Assembly (NCBI RefSeq): GCF_028389875.1
Contig: NC_084663.1
Coordinates: forward strand, 216,404,876 to 216,468,875
Origin: Rhea pennata
Lineage: Eukaryota > Chordata > Aves > Rheiformes > Rheidae
Length of the DNA stretch: 64,000 bases
Direction: 5' to 3'
A program made the translations under genes and the position numbers. A model generated the notes under the pieces. That model saw only the letters and a list, made by a program, of their open reading frames with translations, was not told the DNA's origin and made no database searches. Positions within the stretch are counted from its first letter, which is position 1. Each line of letters starts with the position of its first letter. This document shows, in pieces, positions 11,497 to 23,959 of this stretch.

Positions 11497-12702
11497 CATC
11501 AGATAGCCTTCTATGATGGCATGGCTGGCTGGGTAGGTGAGAGGGGAGCAGTGGATGTTGTGTACTTTGACTTCAGCAAGGCTTTCGACACTGTCTCCCA
11601 TAACATCCTCCTAGAGAAGCTCAGGAAGTGTGGGATAGACGAGTGGACGGTGAGATGGATTGAGAACTGGCTGAAAGGCAGAGCTCAGAGGGTCGTCATC
11701 AGTGGCGTGGAGTCCAGTTGGAGGCCTGTGGCTAGTGGCGTCCCACAAGGCTCAGTCCTGGGTCCCATCCTGTTCAACTTTTTCATCAATGGCCTGGATG
11801 AGGGGACAGAGTGCCTGCTCAGCAAGTTTGCTGATGATCCCAAGCTGGGAGGAGTGGCTGACACACCTGAGGGCTGTGCTGCCATTCAGAGAGACCTGGA
11901 CAGGCTGGAGAGCTGGACAGAGAGGAACCTCCTGAGGTTCAACAAGGGCAAGTGCAGGGTCCTGCACCTAGGGAAAAATAACCCTAGGCACCAGTACAAG
12001 CTGGGGGCTGACCTGCTGGGGAGCAGCTCTGCAGAGAAGGACCTGGGAGTGCTGGTGGATGACAAGTTGACCATGAGCCAGCAATGTGCTCTTGTGGCCA
12101 GGAAGGCCAATGGTCTCCTGAGGTGCATTAGGCAGAGTGTTGCCAGCAGGTTGAGGGAGGTGATCCTGCCCCTCTCCTCAGCCCTGGGGAGGCCTCATCT
12201 CGAGTACTGTGTCCGGTTCTGGGCTCCCCAGGACAAGAGAGACATGGAGCTGCTGGAGAGTCCAGCGTAGGGTTACAAAGATGATCAGAGGGCTGGAGCA
12301 CCTGCCCCATGAGGAACGTCTGCGAGAGCTGGGCCTCTTCAGCCTGGGGAAGAGAAGCCTGAGGGGGGATCTGATCAATGTGTACAAGTACCTGAAGGGA
12401 AGGTGTCAAGGGAACGGGGAGAAGCTCTTTTCAGTTGTCCCGTGTGACAGGACAAGAGGCAATGGGCACAAATTGAAGCACAGGAAGTTCTGCCTGACCG
12501 TGAGGGGGAATTTCTTCCCTGTGAGAGCGACAGAGCACTGGAGCAGGTTGCCCAGAGAGATTGTGGAGTCTCCTTCTCTGGAGATCTTCAAGGCCCACCT
12601 GGATGCAACCGTGTCTGACATGCTCTAGGTGACCCTGGTTGAGCAGGGAGGTTGGCCTAGATGATCTCCAGAGGTCCCTTCCAACCTTACTGATTCTATG
12701 AT
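11497..12702 (+). mobile_element. CR1 LINE, best-preserved copy, 5'-truncated
   Basis: About 1.2 kb of CR1. The 11521-12270 frame carries reverse transcriptase motifs in order: [47 protein letters not shown], the catalytic [11 protein letters not shown], then [15 protein letters not shown] and [15 protein letters not shown]. The frame shifts near 12258, where two bases of a GA repeat present in the copy at 6380 are missing. The remainder continues in a second frame (12209-12628) with [20 protein letters not shown] and the CR1 C-terminus. The 3' end reads GATCTCCAGAGGTCCCTTCC, then GATTCTATGATTAT. The endonuclease and N-terminal reverse transcriptase are absent, so it cannot move by itself. 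It starts within about 30 bases of the CR1 position where the copy at 5959 starts. Confidence 0.96.
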
Positions 12703-15700
12703 TATGGGGCTGTGCCACCGTCCAGGGGGCTGTGATCACCGTGCATGTCCAGGAGAGAAGTGAGTGGGACAATGGGGAATGGACTTAGCTGGAAGAGATG
12801 GTGGTGACTTTTCTGGGCAATGCTTAGAGCAGGTGTCCAGTGCAGGAGGCTGGATCCATATCAGCCATTAGGATACTGGTCCCCTCAGCTCATCTGCTGG
12901 AGGAAGCCCAGCCTGGACTTGGGAGAACCACTGGGTGACCCAGAAAGGAGGTGGAGGGTTTCCCATGAGAGCTGCTGTCCTCATCACCTCTTCTCAACCT
13001 CCTGCTCTGTTGGTCTGACACTTGCCCCTGCCATGCCATGATGACAGCTCTGTTCTTTGTGCAGCACCAGACTGACAACAGCCATCTCCAGTGTCTGCTT
13101 GTCCATTTGAGCCTGCACGGAGAGGAGGATGTGTGGAGAATCTGCTGCTTCAGGTGATCCTAGGGGCAGAGGTCATGTCTTGTAGCACAGGAGACCTCCC
13201 CAAGCCCTATTCATCCCTGTCTTCTTTCACTATGCTCGGGGGCAGAGTGAGGGCAGGTGGGTGTGCTCCTCTTCTTTGCATGTTGGACTGGGGAGAGGAG
13301 ACCAGGCAGGAACTATTTGTGGGGAGATTTTCTGCAATTGCTCTTTCAGCAAGTAATTCCTTTATATTTAAAATAAATGGAACCCTCCAGCTCTAGCTGT
13401 TGTGACTGGGAGGCAGGAAGATCCCCTGCAGTGTTCCTGTGCATGATACCATGACCATGCCAGGGCCTGAAAACCTGCTGAACTCAGGATGGAGAAGGAG
13501 CCAGGCTATGTGTGAGGTGTGGACACAGAAGAGGGCTGTGTTACCATGTCCTGCATGCACAGCTCGCTTGGATACCAGGCGAGCTAGGTGCCAAGTGTAG
13601 GTAGTTTCTGATGTAGTTACTGCACTAAAGATCTCTCCTACTGTTCCTGGCTTTGGGATAATTATTATTAAAGACACAGTATCCCCATGCACTGGCAATG
13701 TGCATCAGTCCCCCAAAGCTATGAGCCCGGTGGTGGTCTCCCCCACAAGCTCCTCACACCACCAAAGGTGTCAGAGGAAGCTCACAACCAGGGCACCAAT
13801 GCCAGCTGTGGTGGGAACAATGCGATGTGGCACCCTAGGAGGGCTCGTTGGCCGCCTCCTGGGACATGGCCAGGGACCACAAGGCAGCTATATCCACCAG
13901 AGCCAGTCACACATGTGCAACAGCTGCAGCGTGTGGACGGATAGACCAGCTGCTGCCACCAGCTCCCAGCAATGGGCACACATCTGCCCGAACACATGCT
14001 GCTTTCCTGTGTCTCCGAGAGACCCTCCAGCCAGCACCAGTGACCCAAATCTGGTCACAACAAGCAGCAGACTGATTTGTGGCTTCCCCAGCTTTGAAAC
14101 CACGTTATCATCTGAGCCGTTTCCAAGCACCCTTATGGAAATGACCAGGTGGGACTAACGGTCCCTGTGGTCCTGAGCGAACCCGTGCAGACATGGTGGA
14201 GTGAAGGAGAACTCGCTCCACCTCTGACCTGTCAGGGCTGGACTTCGAGGTAACTGACAAAACACCATGAAAACACACCTGAGCGCCTAAACTCATAATT
14301 CCACTGGACAATAAAAAGACGAATTAAATAGAGATATGAGATGTGCTATAAATCTCAGGGTCATTCTTCTCCAGCTATATTTAGCTTTGAAGATTGCTGC
14401 CTTTCAGACATGAAGAACAGCTTATGAGTTCAAAAGATTTTTTTATGGTTTATCTGACTATAAATTCATCTATTAAAGGATAGCTTCTCTTGCCGCAAAT
14501 CATTTTTGGCTGGCATATCTGTGTAGTTGCTAGATATTTGCAGCTACATTTTCATAGCTACAGTGAATGCTACTTCTGCTAACTCTACTCTGGATGTTCT
14601 GCAGTTTGCCAAGTACAGCTGTAAGGGGGTGAGACTGCGTGTGTCTTACGTTTCACAGATTCCTTCTGCCTTAGGGTACATGGCCTTCTTGTAAAATAGG
14701 AATAGTGAACAGGAATGTAAACAGCACCTTGAGAAGATGAGGTTTGAAATCCAGTTTTCAACTGCATCCTATGATGCAGAGACTTCATTCTGTTTTAAAA
14801 TGCTATGCTGAAAAATACAGATAATCAATTTACAGGATCTCTTCCAAAATAGCTAAAAAAATCCAACATAATGAGTTATAACTATTCCCAAAAATGAGTG
14901 TGGGTGGAAAAAGACAGTATGGCTAAAGCATAAGACCTGGGGGTTGTAATCGGGTCACTTACGACACACAAAGCATTTCTAGCAGGCAGTGATGCTTTGC
15001 CTCTTACAATTTTCCTTGTGTAAAATAATCTTGCGTGAAAGCATCATGAAAAATCTTTACATCCTTCAAGGCATTGTCCTGCCATCTCATTGTCGTTTTA
15101 GCAAGTGAACAAGGCGTAGCAGTCAGGCATCGCTCCTTCCCGAGGGGAGCTCTGCAATGCTGGAGCACCCCGCATTGCGAAGGGTCAACGCTCCGACCTC
15201 GTCTGCCGCACCTGCGGCCCGGTGAGAAATGAGAGTCTCCATCTCCAGTCTGTGTGAAAGAGTCCAGGCTGGGAAACAGGAGACCCTCAGAGTCCCAGCA
15301 GGGTATCGAAGCCAGCGAGAGCAATGAAATGTAATTATTGATTTAGTGATTGCACAAGAAAATCAAGGCAGCCTTAAACCTGAAATTCCCTCCAGAATGA
15401 GCAGCAACACACAGGGATGAGCCAGGCTTTTCCCTGGCCAGAAGCTGCTTTACGTGGCCCCATCCCCATGGGAGAAGCAGAATGGAGAAATAGAGCAAAC
15501 TGCCCAGGTCCACCAGACAGAGCCAGTACCAGGCATAAGCTGTAGGACAGAGCCAAGCTGCCTCACACCCAGCTTCACAAACTCAGGAATGTTGTTTAAA
15601 ACACAGGTTGTCATTCTGCTTCAAACCTTTGTGCATTAAATGGAGCAAACCTGCTAATTTTTTTGCACAGAGGCCTGGTGTCCATTTGCTTGGAAGATGT

Positions 15701-16499
15701 CATTTATCTAGTTAAGGTGGAAAATTGATTATGGCTCAAAAATTGAAGAAAAAGTGCACAGTCTAGTGAAAAATGCAGTTATAAATTCCTAACATCTGAA
15801 CTGACAAGTTTTCAGTGCATTGTTGTGATTGATACCATAAACCTTATATCTGAAATAATCCAGATAATGAATAATTTACCTTCTAAGAGCATGGGAGTTA
15901 TACTATTTATACAGATATGGGAAGATTTTTATAATCATTATTATTGCTGTTGGAACATGAAACATTATTTGTTTCTCAAAAAAGTGCGAAGTGGCTCCTC
16001 AAAGTATTTTATTTTTCTTTGAAATGAACAAAAACTAAGCACAGCCGAAAAAAAATTAACATGACCTTCACTCAAACAAAAAATAAAGACTTCAGTGAAA
16101 GGCAAGAACAGATTTAGAAATTACAACATCATGGCATTACAGCATTAAAAGATATTTGAGCCTGAGAAACTATTGGAGAAGCCTGACTCATCTTGGCATT
16201 CCTTGGAGAATGTCTTGCACATTAAATGGCTCTAGCGACTTCGCATCCCCTTTTCTTCAAAGGGGATCTCCTACGTTGGCACCTCCTGACTGATCCAGCA
16301 GACCAGCACATTTATTTTATCTCCTATTTAGAGACCAACCATTACTGCAGACAGCCCAAGAGGAACCTCCACCTGCACTGCACAGATTTTAAATTAGGTC
16401 CTTTCAGCCCCAGCTCAAATTGGTGAACTTGCTCATTACTTAAAGTCTGCATGTGTGTCAGGGACTTCTGAAAGAAAGGGGGCTGTTTCATGTAGGAGG
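12703..16499. other. Intergenic, unassigned
   Basis: Mixed GC content. The longest frame is 152 codons (13700-14158, +), Ser/Thr/Pro-rich, in a relatively GC-rich patch with frames open on both strands. It shows no domain, and I do not call it a gene. No repeat family was recognised. Confidence 0.4.
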
Positions 16500-16770
16500 A
16501 AAGACCTAAGACTGTAGGTTGGAACAACAGAACAAAAGGTTTGAGGTAAAACAAAGTGTGATCTTTAACCGAAAACTGTAATTAACTACTGGAACAAGTG
16601 ACCACAGAGGGTGAACTCCCTGTCTCTAAAAGCACTTCACCCCGTACCAGACTCTTTCTGAAAGCTCTCCACGCCACTGAAATAAATTGTGTGGAGGCCA
16701 GAATGTTCTGGGAAACTTTTAGAGCCAAAGTCGCAGATAACATCAGACCCATAGTCTCAGCTGTCACAAG
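16500..16770 (+). mobile_element. Ancient CR1-type LINE trace
   Basis: Around 16560-16680 the order 'GATCTTTAAC ... TAATTAACTACTGGAACAA ... CTCTAAAAGCA ... TTTCTGAAAG' recalls the 3' untranslated part of old amniote CR1 families (wording in known copies: aattagccattggaacaa, then ttctaaaag). Very diverged; boundaries and strand are provisional. Confidence 0.45.
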
Positions 16771-18801
16771 TGGTCCTCTGAGTCAAAAATAAAAGGTAGA
16801 TCTAACACTGGAGTAAATTAACAGAAATAGATAAAGTTACTGAAAAATGCTGATGCATTTAGTTCTGCTTCCTCCATTCCTGGCAGGGCCCGTTGCCCAG
16901 CTCTGGCAGAGGAGGTCCTGTGGCAGCTGACCAGCTGCAAAACCATGTGCCACGTGCCCTGCAAAACCCTTGCCTTTATTTGCATCTCCTGCAGCTACAC
17001 AGAATTCTCCTAAACTTGGAGGAATCAGTCTTTTGAAGCTCCACAGATAGGTATTATTGATAGGAAATGTTCACTGACTATCAGCACTGAATTTTAGAGA
17101 TATTGATAGTGTTTTATAGCTGACTGCACACAACCTACAAAGCATGTCCTCCACAACCATGAAATGCGTATGATGAAAAATACAGTCTCTTTCACTGAGC
17201 AATTCCGTATTTTACATGCCCTTTCTTCTTATTTTTATTTGTGTAAACAGAATACTTGCTGTAAAACAAACAAAAGAGCAAAATGTTCTCTCAGATTGTT
17301 GTTCTTTGAACAACATCCCTTCTCCTTCCACACTTTTTGTCTGTCTCTCCTTCCTGGGGCCACCACAGTCCTCCACTGAGATGCCCTGAATGAATACTCT
17401 CAATAGTCTCCAGAATGTTCTCAATGTTGTCTTCACCCCATTTTTCACACTCTTCAACTTTTTCCTTCCTGTGTTTCCCATCACTTGTCTCTCCAAAGAG
17501 ATTTCTACTAACCAGCCCAAGCCCATTAAAAGCTTTTTCTTACTCTAAATATATACCATTAATTCAGGACGTGTCATTTTGTACAACTAGAAACCTTTTC
17601 TCTTGGTGTATCTGTTTTGTTTGCTAGCACTTGCCTCTCTTTGCAGCCTTCTCATCCGGCTAAAGAATTTAAAGAATTAGGAACTAGGTTTTCACAAGTA
17701 ACAGAGCTATATTTGAATCACAGCCATTAAATAATCCTTTAATTCCTTATTTATGGATAGTCATATGACTGATCTATATATATAAAAATTAGAGGCACAC
17801 CATCAAAATGGCACAGAAGTCCAGCACTGATATCTGTTTATCTGAAAAGTCTGTGATTGAAACTTTGATATTTCTTTGTCATTTAACATTTTTGTTGTAA
17901 AGCCATCTCTGTCATTCAGCACCAGAACAGAAAGAATTATTATTGGTAGTATTTGTTGTTTGTATTTTTGCTGTAGTTTGAAGAATAGGTCAGAGAATTT
18001 AATATGATATTTAAGGTGTAGAATCAAAATACCACCCAAGATCTTTGACTCAAAGGACAGGATGGGAAAAAGAAATGAGAGAACAAGAACATCAAACATC
18101 ACGGCTCATCATGAAAAGCTGCAGGAACAAAGCACTGTGAGTTACATGTGGCAAACTAAGGGAAGTATTAAAAATATGGATTTCATGAGCAGAATGAGCT
18201 GGAAAGTGGAGTGAGTAGAGAATATGTTGATGTATACAGATGATTTAAGTTTCCGTTTTCATGTAAAGCTTCTCATCAAAATCATCTCAAATAGATCAAG
18301 CCTCTAATGCAGCAAATCAACAAGATAAATACCGAATACTCATGCATGACTATTGCACTGGCACTGAAATTGGCTTGTGACTGGTTGTGCAGTCCTTAGA
18401 TGGAAGAGTTAGCATTATTCAGGCACTTAAAATGAAAAGCATTTAAAGGAGTCACTGGATAGGAATAACTACAGGAAACTGTGGGCTATAAAATGCTCTA
18501 ATGGTCGCTTACAGTCCATGAATCTGCAAAAGCCCACAGCTGCCACAAGGATGGAATCGAGATGAACACTGCTCATCCCAAACAGAGGGAGAGACTCAGT
18601 CACAGGCTCCACTCACTTCATGCACTGGGATTTCTGATGAATGATTATTGATGTATGGATATGAATAACAGTTAATAGCTGCATTGAGTGGGTGCCCTAT
18701 GTGAGGTGAAGCAAAAGCACTTTCCAAATGATGAATTGATATCTGGATCATTATATTAAGTGAGCATTCTCCAGAGCGGTGACCTCTGTCAAGGACATCT
18801 C
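16771..18801. other. Intergenic, nothing recognised
   Basis: AT-rich sequence without recognised repeats or domains; only short frames. It includes the 3' flank of the minus-strand receptor gene ending at 18802. Confidence 0.45.
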
Positions 18802-19770
18802 TCAGGTCCCGTGTTGCCACAAGGAGAAGAACCTTTTTGGCGTGAGGACTCTGAGGACACCCCTGTGGATCTGTTTAGCTTTTATGCTGTAGATGATGGG
18901 GTTCAGCACAGGGGGGACCATCAGGTAGATGTTGGCCATGAGGATGTGAACAAGAGGGGAAGCATGTTTGCCAAAACGGTGAACCATGGACAAGCCAGCC
19001 ATGGGGATGTACAGTACTAGGACTGCCAGGATGTGGGACAAGCAGCTGTTGAAAACCTTGAGATGCTCCTCTGGGGATGCAATGCTCACAACTGCCTTAG
19101 CAATCAGCATATATGACAAAACTATTAGCAATGGATCTAATACCACCACAAGAATGACCACCACTAAACTATACAGGCTATTGAATGTGACATCTGCACA
19201 TGCCAGCTTGATCATGTCCTGGTGCAGGCAGTAGGAGTGGGAGAGCACATGGGACCGGCAGAAGGGCAACCTTCTTAGCAGGAGGAGGGATGGGAGCACC
19301 CCTAAGAGACATCTGCACATGACAGCCAGCCCGATCTTGGCTATCCTGGTGCTGGTGAGGATGGAGGCATATCTCAGCGGGTAGCAGATGGCCACATAGC
19401 GATCAAAGGCCATGGCCAGAAGCACTGAAGACTCCATGAAAGAGAATGAATGAACAAAATAGCCCTGAGCAAAACAAGCATCGAAACTGATTTCCCTGTG
19501 GTTGGCCCAGAAAACACCCATCACAGTTGGCATTGTAGACAGAGACAGCCCCAAATCCGTGATGGCCAGCATGGAGAGGAAACTGTACATGGGCTCGTGG
19601 AGGCTTGGGTCGGTCCCGATGACAAAGAGGATTGTGCAATTCCCCACCAGTGCCACAACGTAAATACAAGTGAAAGGGATGGAGAGCCAGATGTGGGCAG
19701 CCTCCAGCCCCGGGACGCCTGTCAGGATGAATGTCAGCTGAGAAGAACTGGTCTTACTGCAACACAACAT
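18802..19770 (-). CDS. Class I olfactory receptor, OR51-like, intact
   Basis: A 322-residue receptor starting at ATG 19770. An upstream in-frame Met at 19866 is unlikely because a splice acceptor (CCTTTTTGTGCTTCAG, exon from 19776) falls between. Motifs: GVPGLEAAHIWLSIPF, VALVGNCTIL in TM1, HEPMYSFLSMLAITDLG, MAFDRYVAICYPLRYASIL, loop 2 PFCRSHVLSHSYCLHQDMIKLACAD split over its Cys set, MVHRFGKHASPLVHILMA, PPVLNPIIYSIKAKQI. The HSYCLHQD loop is the OR51 signature. Unlike the other receptors here, the N-terminal tail (MLCCSKTSSSQLTF) has no N-glycosylation sequon. Bases 18842-19714 are about 99% identical to the inverted pseudogene at 44468-45340, whereas the 5' end, the last coding bases and the flanks differ sharply. 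Confidence 0.93.
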   Translation of the reverse strand: MLCCSKTSSSQLTFILTGVPGLEAAHIWLSIPFTCIYVVALVGNCTILFVIGTDPSLHEPMYSFLSMLAITDLGLSLSTMPTVMGVFWANHREISFDACFAQGYFVHSFSFMESSVLLAMAFDRYVAICYPLRYASILTSTRIAKIGLAVMCRCLLGVLPSLLLLRRLPFCRSHVLSHSYCLHQDMIKLACADVTFNSLYSLVVVILVVVLDPLLIVLSYMLIAKAVVSIASPEEHLKVFNSCLSHILAVLVLYIPMAGLSMVHRFGKHASPLVHILMANIYLMVPPVLNPIIYSIKAKQIHRGVLRVLTPKRFFSLWQHGT

Positions 19771-21219
19771 GATGAACTGAAGCACAAAAAGGTGAGATAA
19801 GCCTGTAATCAGTGAACCGAAGAAAAATACACAACCTAGAAATAACCCCAGATCATAAATCAGCAAAATCTAAGCAAATAGAGTCATGTTACATGCACTG
19901 GCACTTTCAAAGTGCTGCAGTACAAATCATTGTGCACGTGAAAGCATGATGATACAGAAACATAGCATAGAAAGATACCATCACTGCACTTTGCAATGAC
20001 AACAATAAATACCATAGAGCATGGCAGCCTGATAATTTCTTCATTTACTTATTACTATTGTCAATGTCAATATGTGATGTTACTGTTATTACAAACATTA
20101 TTATTTTAGGAAAAAGGAGAAAAGTTTGTAATTGTCCCCCAGATAAATACCAAGCAATCAAATGTACCAGGTTAAGCAACGATAACATAATTTCACCTGC
20201 ACCTTTGGTGTTCTAGGGCTTCGACTTAATGGAGTCAGAAGACTCTTGTGTCATTGATACAGTTTTTCACTCCAGAAATAAGTAGGAAGTTCTCTTTAAA
20301 TGGTGAATTTAGAAGTGCTGTCAATTCTTTAGACTGTGTCCTGATGACTTCCTGATCCCACTGCAAGATGTGATGCAGTTTCATGCCAGTTGCCCTCTGT
20401 CTTCTCCTCCCTCTTCCCAAATAACACACTTTTATACCTTGGCTTCAAGGAGCCCTCAATGACTGAGGAACTGAAGCTCCCAGAGCTGTTGATCACACAC
20501 TCGTCGTAGAGGTAGCACAGCCAGGAATGTCCTCCAAGTATCTGTGTTGATCGCTCATGGTTTAGAGCAGATTCTTGGAGAAACAGCTGACAGGAGAAAT
20601 GTATTGTTTTCATAAATACAATGTGCAACCACACTGAAACGCCGGAAATTCTGTGTGTTTATTTTATCCATGGAAAATTTTGTAAGTACCTGGCAGTTAT
20701 GCAAGATTTCTAATCTGAACATCTTTTGAACAGCAGTGAAATAAAACAAGACACAGCAGTATCAATCTGAAAAAGCCGTAACAGGCACTAAGTTCTTATT
20801 TTATGCTAAGCAGGTAAAACTGACTTAAAACATGGTAATGGATTTGCTGTTGTGGTGAGGAAGCAAGTTGATTACTGCCTGCTAATACCTTCAAGATGAA
20901 GAGATTTCTGAAAACAGAACACCCTTTGATATGGCAGGGGAGGTTGGAGAAGTTTTATCTCTTGAAGGCTAAAAGATTTGGTAGCTAAATTAAAGCTAGG
21001 GGCACTTTTTAGACGTGATTTAGCATTATCCAGTGGGAGCAACCAAGCTTAGAAGCTACAGATTCTCTTCTGCCTAAAGTCTTCAAAGGGCCACTGGATG
21101 AAATTTCAGTTCAAAATGAGGTCACTGATTTAACGCCAGTAAAATGTGATCACCACATTAGTAGAAAATATGCCTGAAAGGGCCCGCGTGAGACCACTTT
21201 CCCATCTCCGACGAACCAC
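19771..21219. other. 5' flank of the OR51-like gene and intergenic
   Basis: It holds the acceptor at 19777-19778 for the minus-strand gene; the non-coding 5' exon was not located. The remainder shows no recognised element. Confidence 0.45.
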
Positions 21220-21665
21220 CAGTAGCCATTGATCAGCCATGGAGGAACAGCACCCTAGTCCACTGCCTGCCCGAAGGCAGGATCCACCTATGCCATGCCA
21301 CTCCTGACAGAAACCTGCTCAATCTGGTTTTAAAAGTGCCAGCAATGGCAAATCGGCATCCTCCCTAGGCAATCTAGTGCCCTGCTTCGCTGCCTTCACT
21401 CTGCTCCTATGTTGACCCTCTCTTCCTGCAGAGACCTGACCCATCCTTCCTGGCCCTACCCACAGCGGTTGCAAAGAAGAGTTTATTCCCTTTTCCACAG
21501 CTCTGATAACCGAAAGATGGTTATCTTTGGTCTTTTGTTCTTTAACCTACACAATCCAAGCTCCTTTAAAATTTCCAGGTCAGGCTTCATTCTTGCGGCA
21601 TATCCCCAACCTATCTTCAGTTGGTCTACTTTATTTTTGAACTGTGGAATTAAACCCAAGTAACT
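21220..21665 (-). mobile_element. Ancient CR1/L3-like LINE 3' fragment
   Basis: On the plus strand the order CCTGCTCAATCTGGTTTTAA, GCATCCTCCCTAGGCAATCT, TTTAACCTACACAATCCAAG, TTCAGTTGGTCTACTTTATT and TTTTTGAACTGTGG follows the complement of old amniote CR1 3' regions (nerve words: 'cctccctaggcaatct', 'aaactaaacaaaccca', 'ttgtccacatctttcctgaa'). Highly diverged, no coding capacity. Confidence 0.65.
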
Positions 21666-23959
21666 TCACTGGTCCCTTCTGACCCTAAAATCTACAGATC
21701 TATGAACTGTGGAAAAAATGAGCAAGTAGCAACAGGAAGAAATAAATATAAAGGTAGAAATCTGAATGGAAACTTACAAACAATATCTGTCATTTCAGCT
21801 TTTTGTTGTGCTTCCGCATCTTAGTGGTGCTATGCTTATGTGGAATTAAAGATCATATTAGTCTTTCTTCTCAATGCATTGAAAACCTTAGTCCTGCCAA
21901 GAATGCAAGCTTCTGAAAGAACTGAAGAATCAAGGCCAAGGTACTTCCTCCCTGTGCTGCTCACACAGAGCTATTTATAATGTTTTCCTGGCAAAACACT
22001 GCTGAGAATGAGCATTGTGAGCAATCCTCAGGCAGAACCAGAGCGTCCCTGGGAAGCAAAGTGTTGCTGTGAAGAGCTGCAGACAAGCCAAAGGTAATAG
22101 AAACTAAGGGATTCATTGTGCCTTCAACTCCCCACTGGGTAGGGGACACGAACGACACAGTTCCCACTCACGGTCCCCACTGGCCACACAGCCTCCATAG
22201 ATGTAAAAGCACTGTTAACACATGAAGAAAAACTGCAAACACTACTTCCTTTGAGCCAGAGGGATCCTAAACACCCAACATCAGAGTAAAACCTGGGAAG
22301 TGATTTACTGACCCTTGACAAATGAGAACCTTCCAGTGACATTACCTACTGGTGGAGGTGCTGGTGCACAAGCACTGTTGCAGTCCTCCATGGCTCCTTT
22401 TCCTCACCCTCTACCCGTTACGAATGTACTAATGCAAAGTTCCAGGCCTCCGTCTCTCAGCTGTGTTAAAGCCTGGGGCTGCTCTCACAGTGCCCATGAA
22501 ATGTTGCTGAGTGCAAGGAGTTTCCAAGACATGGACAGGTTTGCTGAGTAGCTCCATGGTCAGTGCTCAGAAGCTGAGGGGGGGGAAAAAGTGCAAATAA
22601 TGGTTAAGACAGGAATAAACATCAGGGAACACCATCAGGGAACATCCTTATACTGCTGTATAAACCTAACCTTTACCCTGATCTTGTGCAGTTCTGCTTC
22701 ATTGATCTCAAAAGTATATGTGAAACAGAGAAAGTTCAGGGAGGGCATCACAAGCAATCAGAGATCTGGAACAGCTTTCCTGCACTAGACACACAGACTC
22801 AAATGCCTATAAATACGCTGAGCTGCATGAGGTGTAAGCGCCTCTGGATCTTTGCTGTCAAACCTGTAGGCATCAGTTGAATTCAGGTGTCTTTAGACTG
22901 TACGTGGCAGAGAAAAAACTTGGAACCAATAGCTAAGAATTACATATCTGAATTCAGCCAGGGCTTGTCCCAGGTAAAGCATGGACAGTCTGAACTTTAG
23001 GATATAAGGCACCCTTGCTCCTGCTAGGTTATCAATGATCCTGGCCACATGGCATGGCAGAGGCAGGCACCTCTGACTTCAGCGGGTTGTTTTCTTCGCT
23101 TCTCTGTTCAATTATTTATGTTCTAATACGAACACACTGTAACAACAACTGAAAATAACATATTAGTTTATAACACTGGTAAGAGTGGACTGGATAGCAG
23201 GAGATGTTTCAGACACCTTGGCTGAGTCCAGGTGTATTTCTTCTCTGATTGGACACTGGCACCAACATCTTTCTGACCATTTTTCCATTAGGTGCTAAAG
23301 GATTGCTGTTCTTTCTGTTCCTAGTTTGGATCCAGATGAATTTAAGGAACACGGTCAGCAAGAACACTCTCCCTCATCCTTGAAGCTGACGCACAAGACA
23401 ATTCTGATGGTAGAGATGAGTTAAACACATAATGTTCTTGCTCCAGTGGAAGGACATCCAAGAAATTTTCTTGGAATGTATCTCCCTTTTTGCACATTCT
23501 CAAAATTGCAGTATATTACAATCATTCATAAAGTAGTTTTGCATTAATGCTACCCCGGCTACCGGTAGCAGTGTTCCCACAGTAACACAAGCTCAGCATG
23601 AGATGGATGATGCATCAGAGAAATTAGACAACCAGCCTGTGGCAGAACTAGTCACTTCCAGTACCTGTTTAGGTTGTTTTACTGATGACTTTATTGATGT
23701 CTCTGCTAAAATTCTGACATAGTATTTATCAAATGAAATACACCCAGTAAATACAGATTCCTATCTCAGTATTGTGCCATACAAATGGCACAATTCTCTC
23801 CTTGCTATGATTATTTTGTGGCAGGAGTCACACCAGTCTGGCAAAAAGTCACTTTTTTTTTTTTTTTTTTGTTTATGTGGCCAGTGAAAGATTGCTGCCA
23901 AGCTGGCATTGTTAGAGGACCTATGGGACCAGTATATAAAACCTTGTTGTGTCAGCCTC
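21666..23959. other. Intergenic, nothing recognised apart from a T18 run
   Basis: AT-rich with short frames only. A T18 homopolymer lies at 23853-23870. No receptor motif was found. Confidence 0.45.

Noticed and set aside
13700-14158. 152-codon frame in a GC-rich patch
   Set aside because: No domain, biased composition, and long frames on both strands at the same place.
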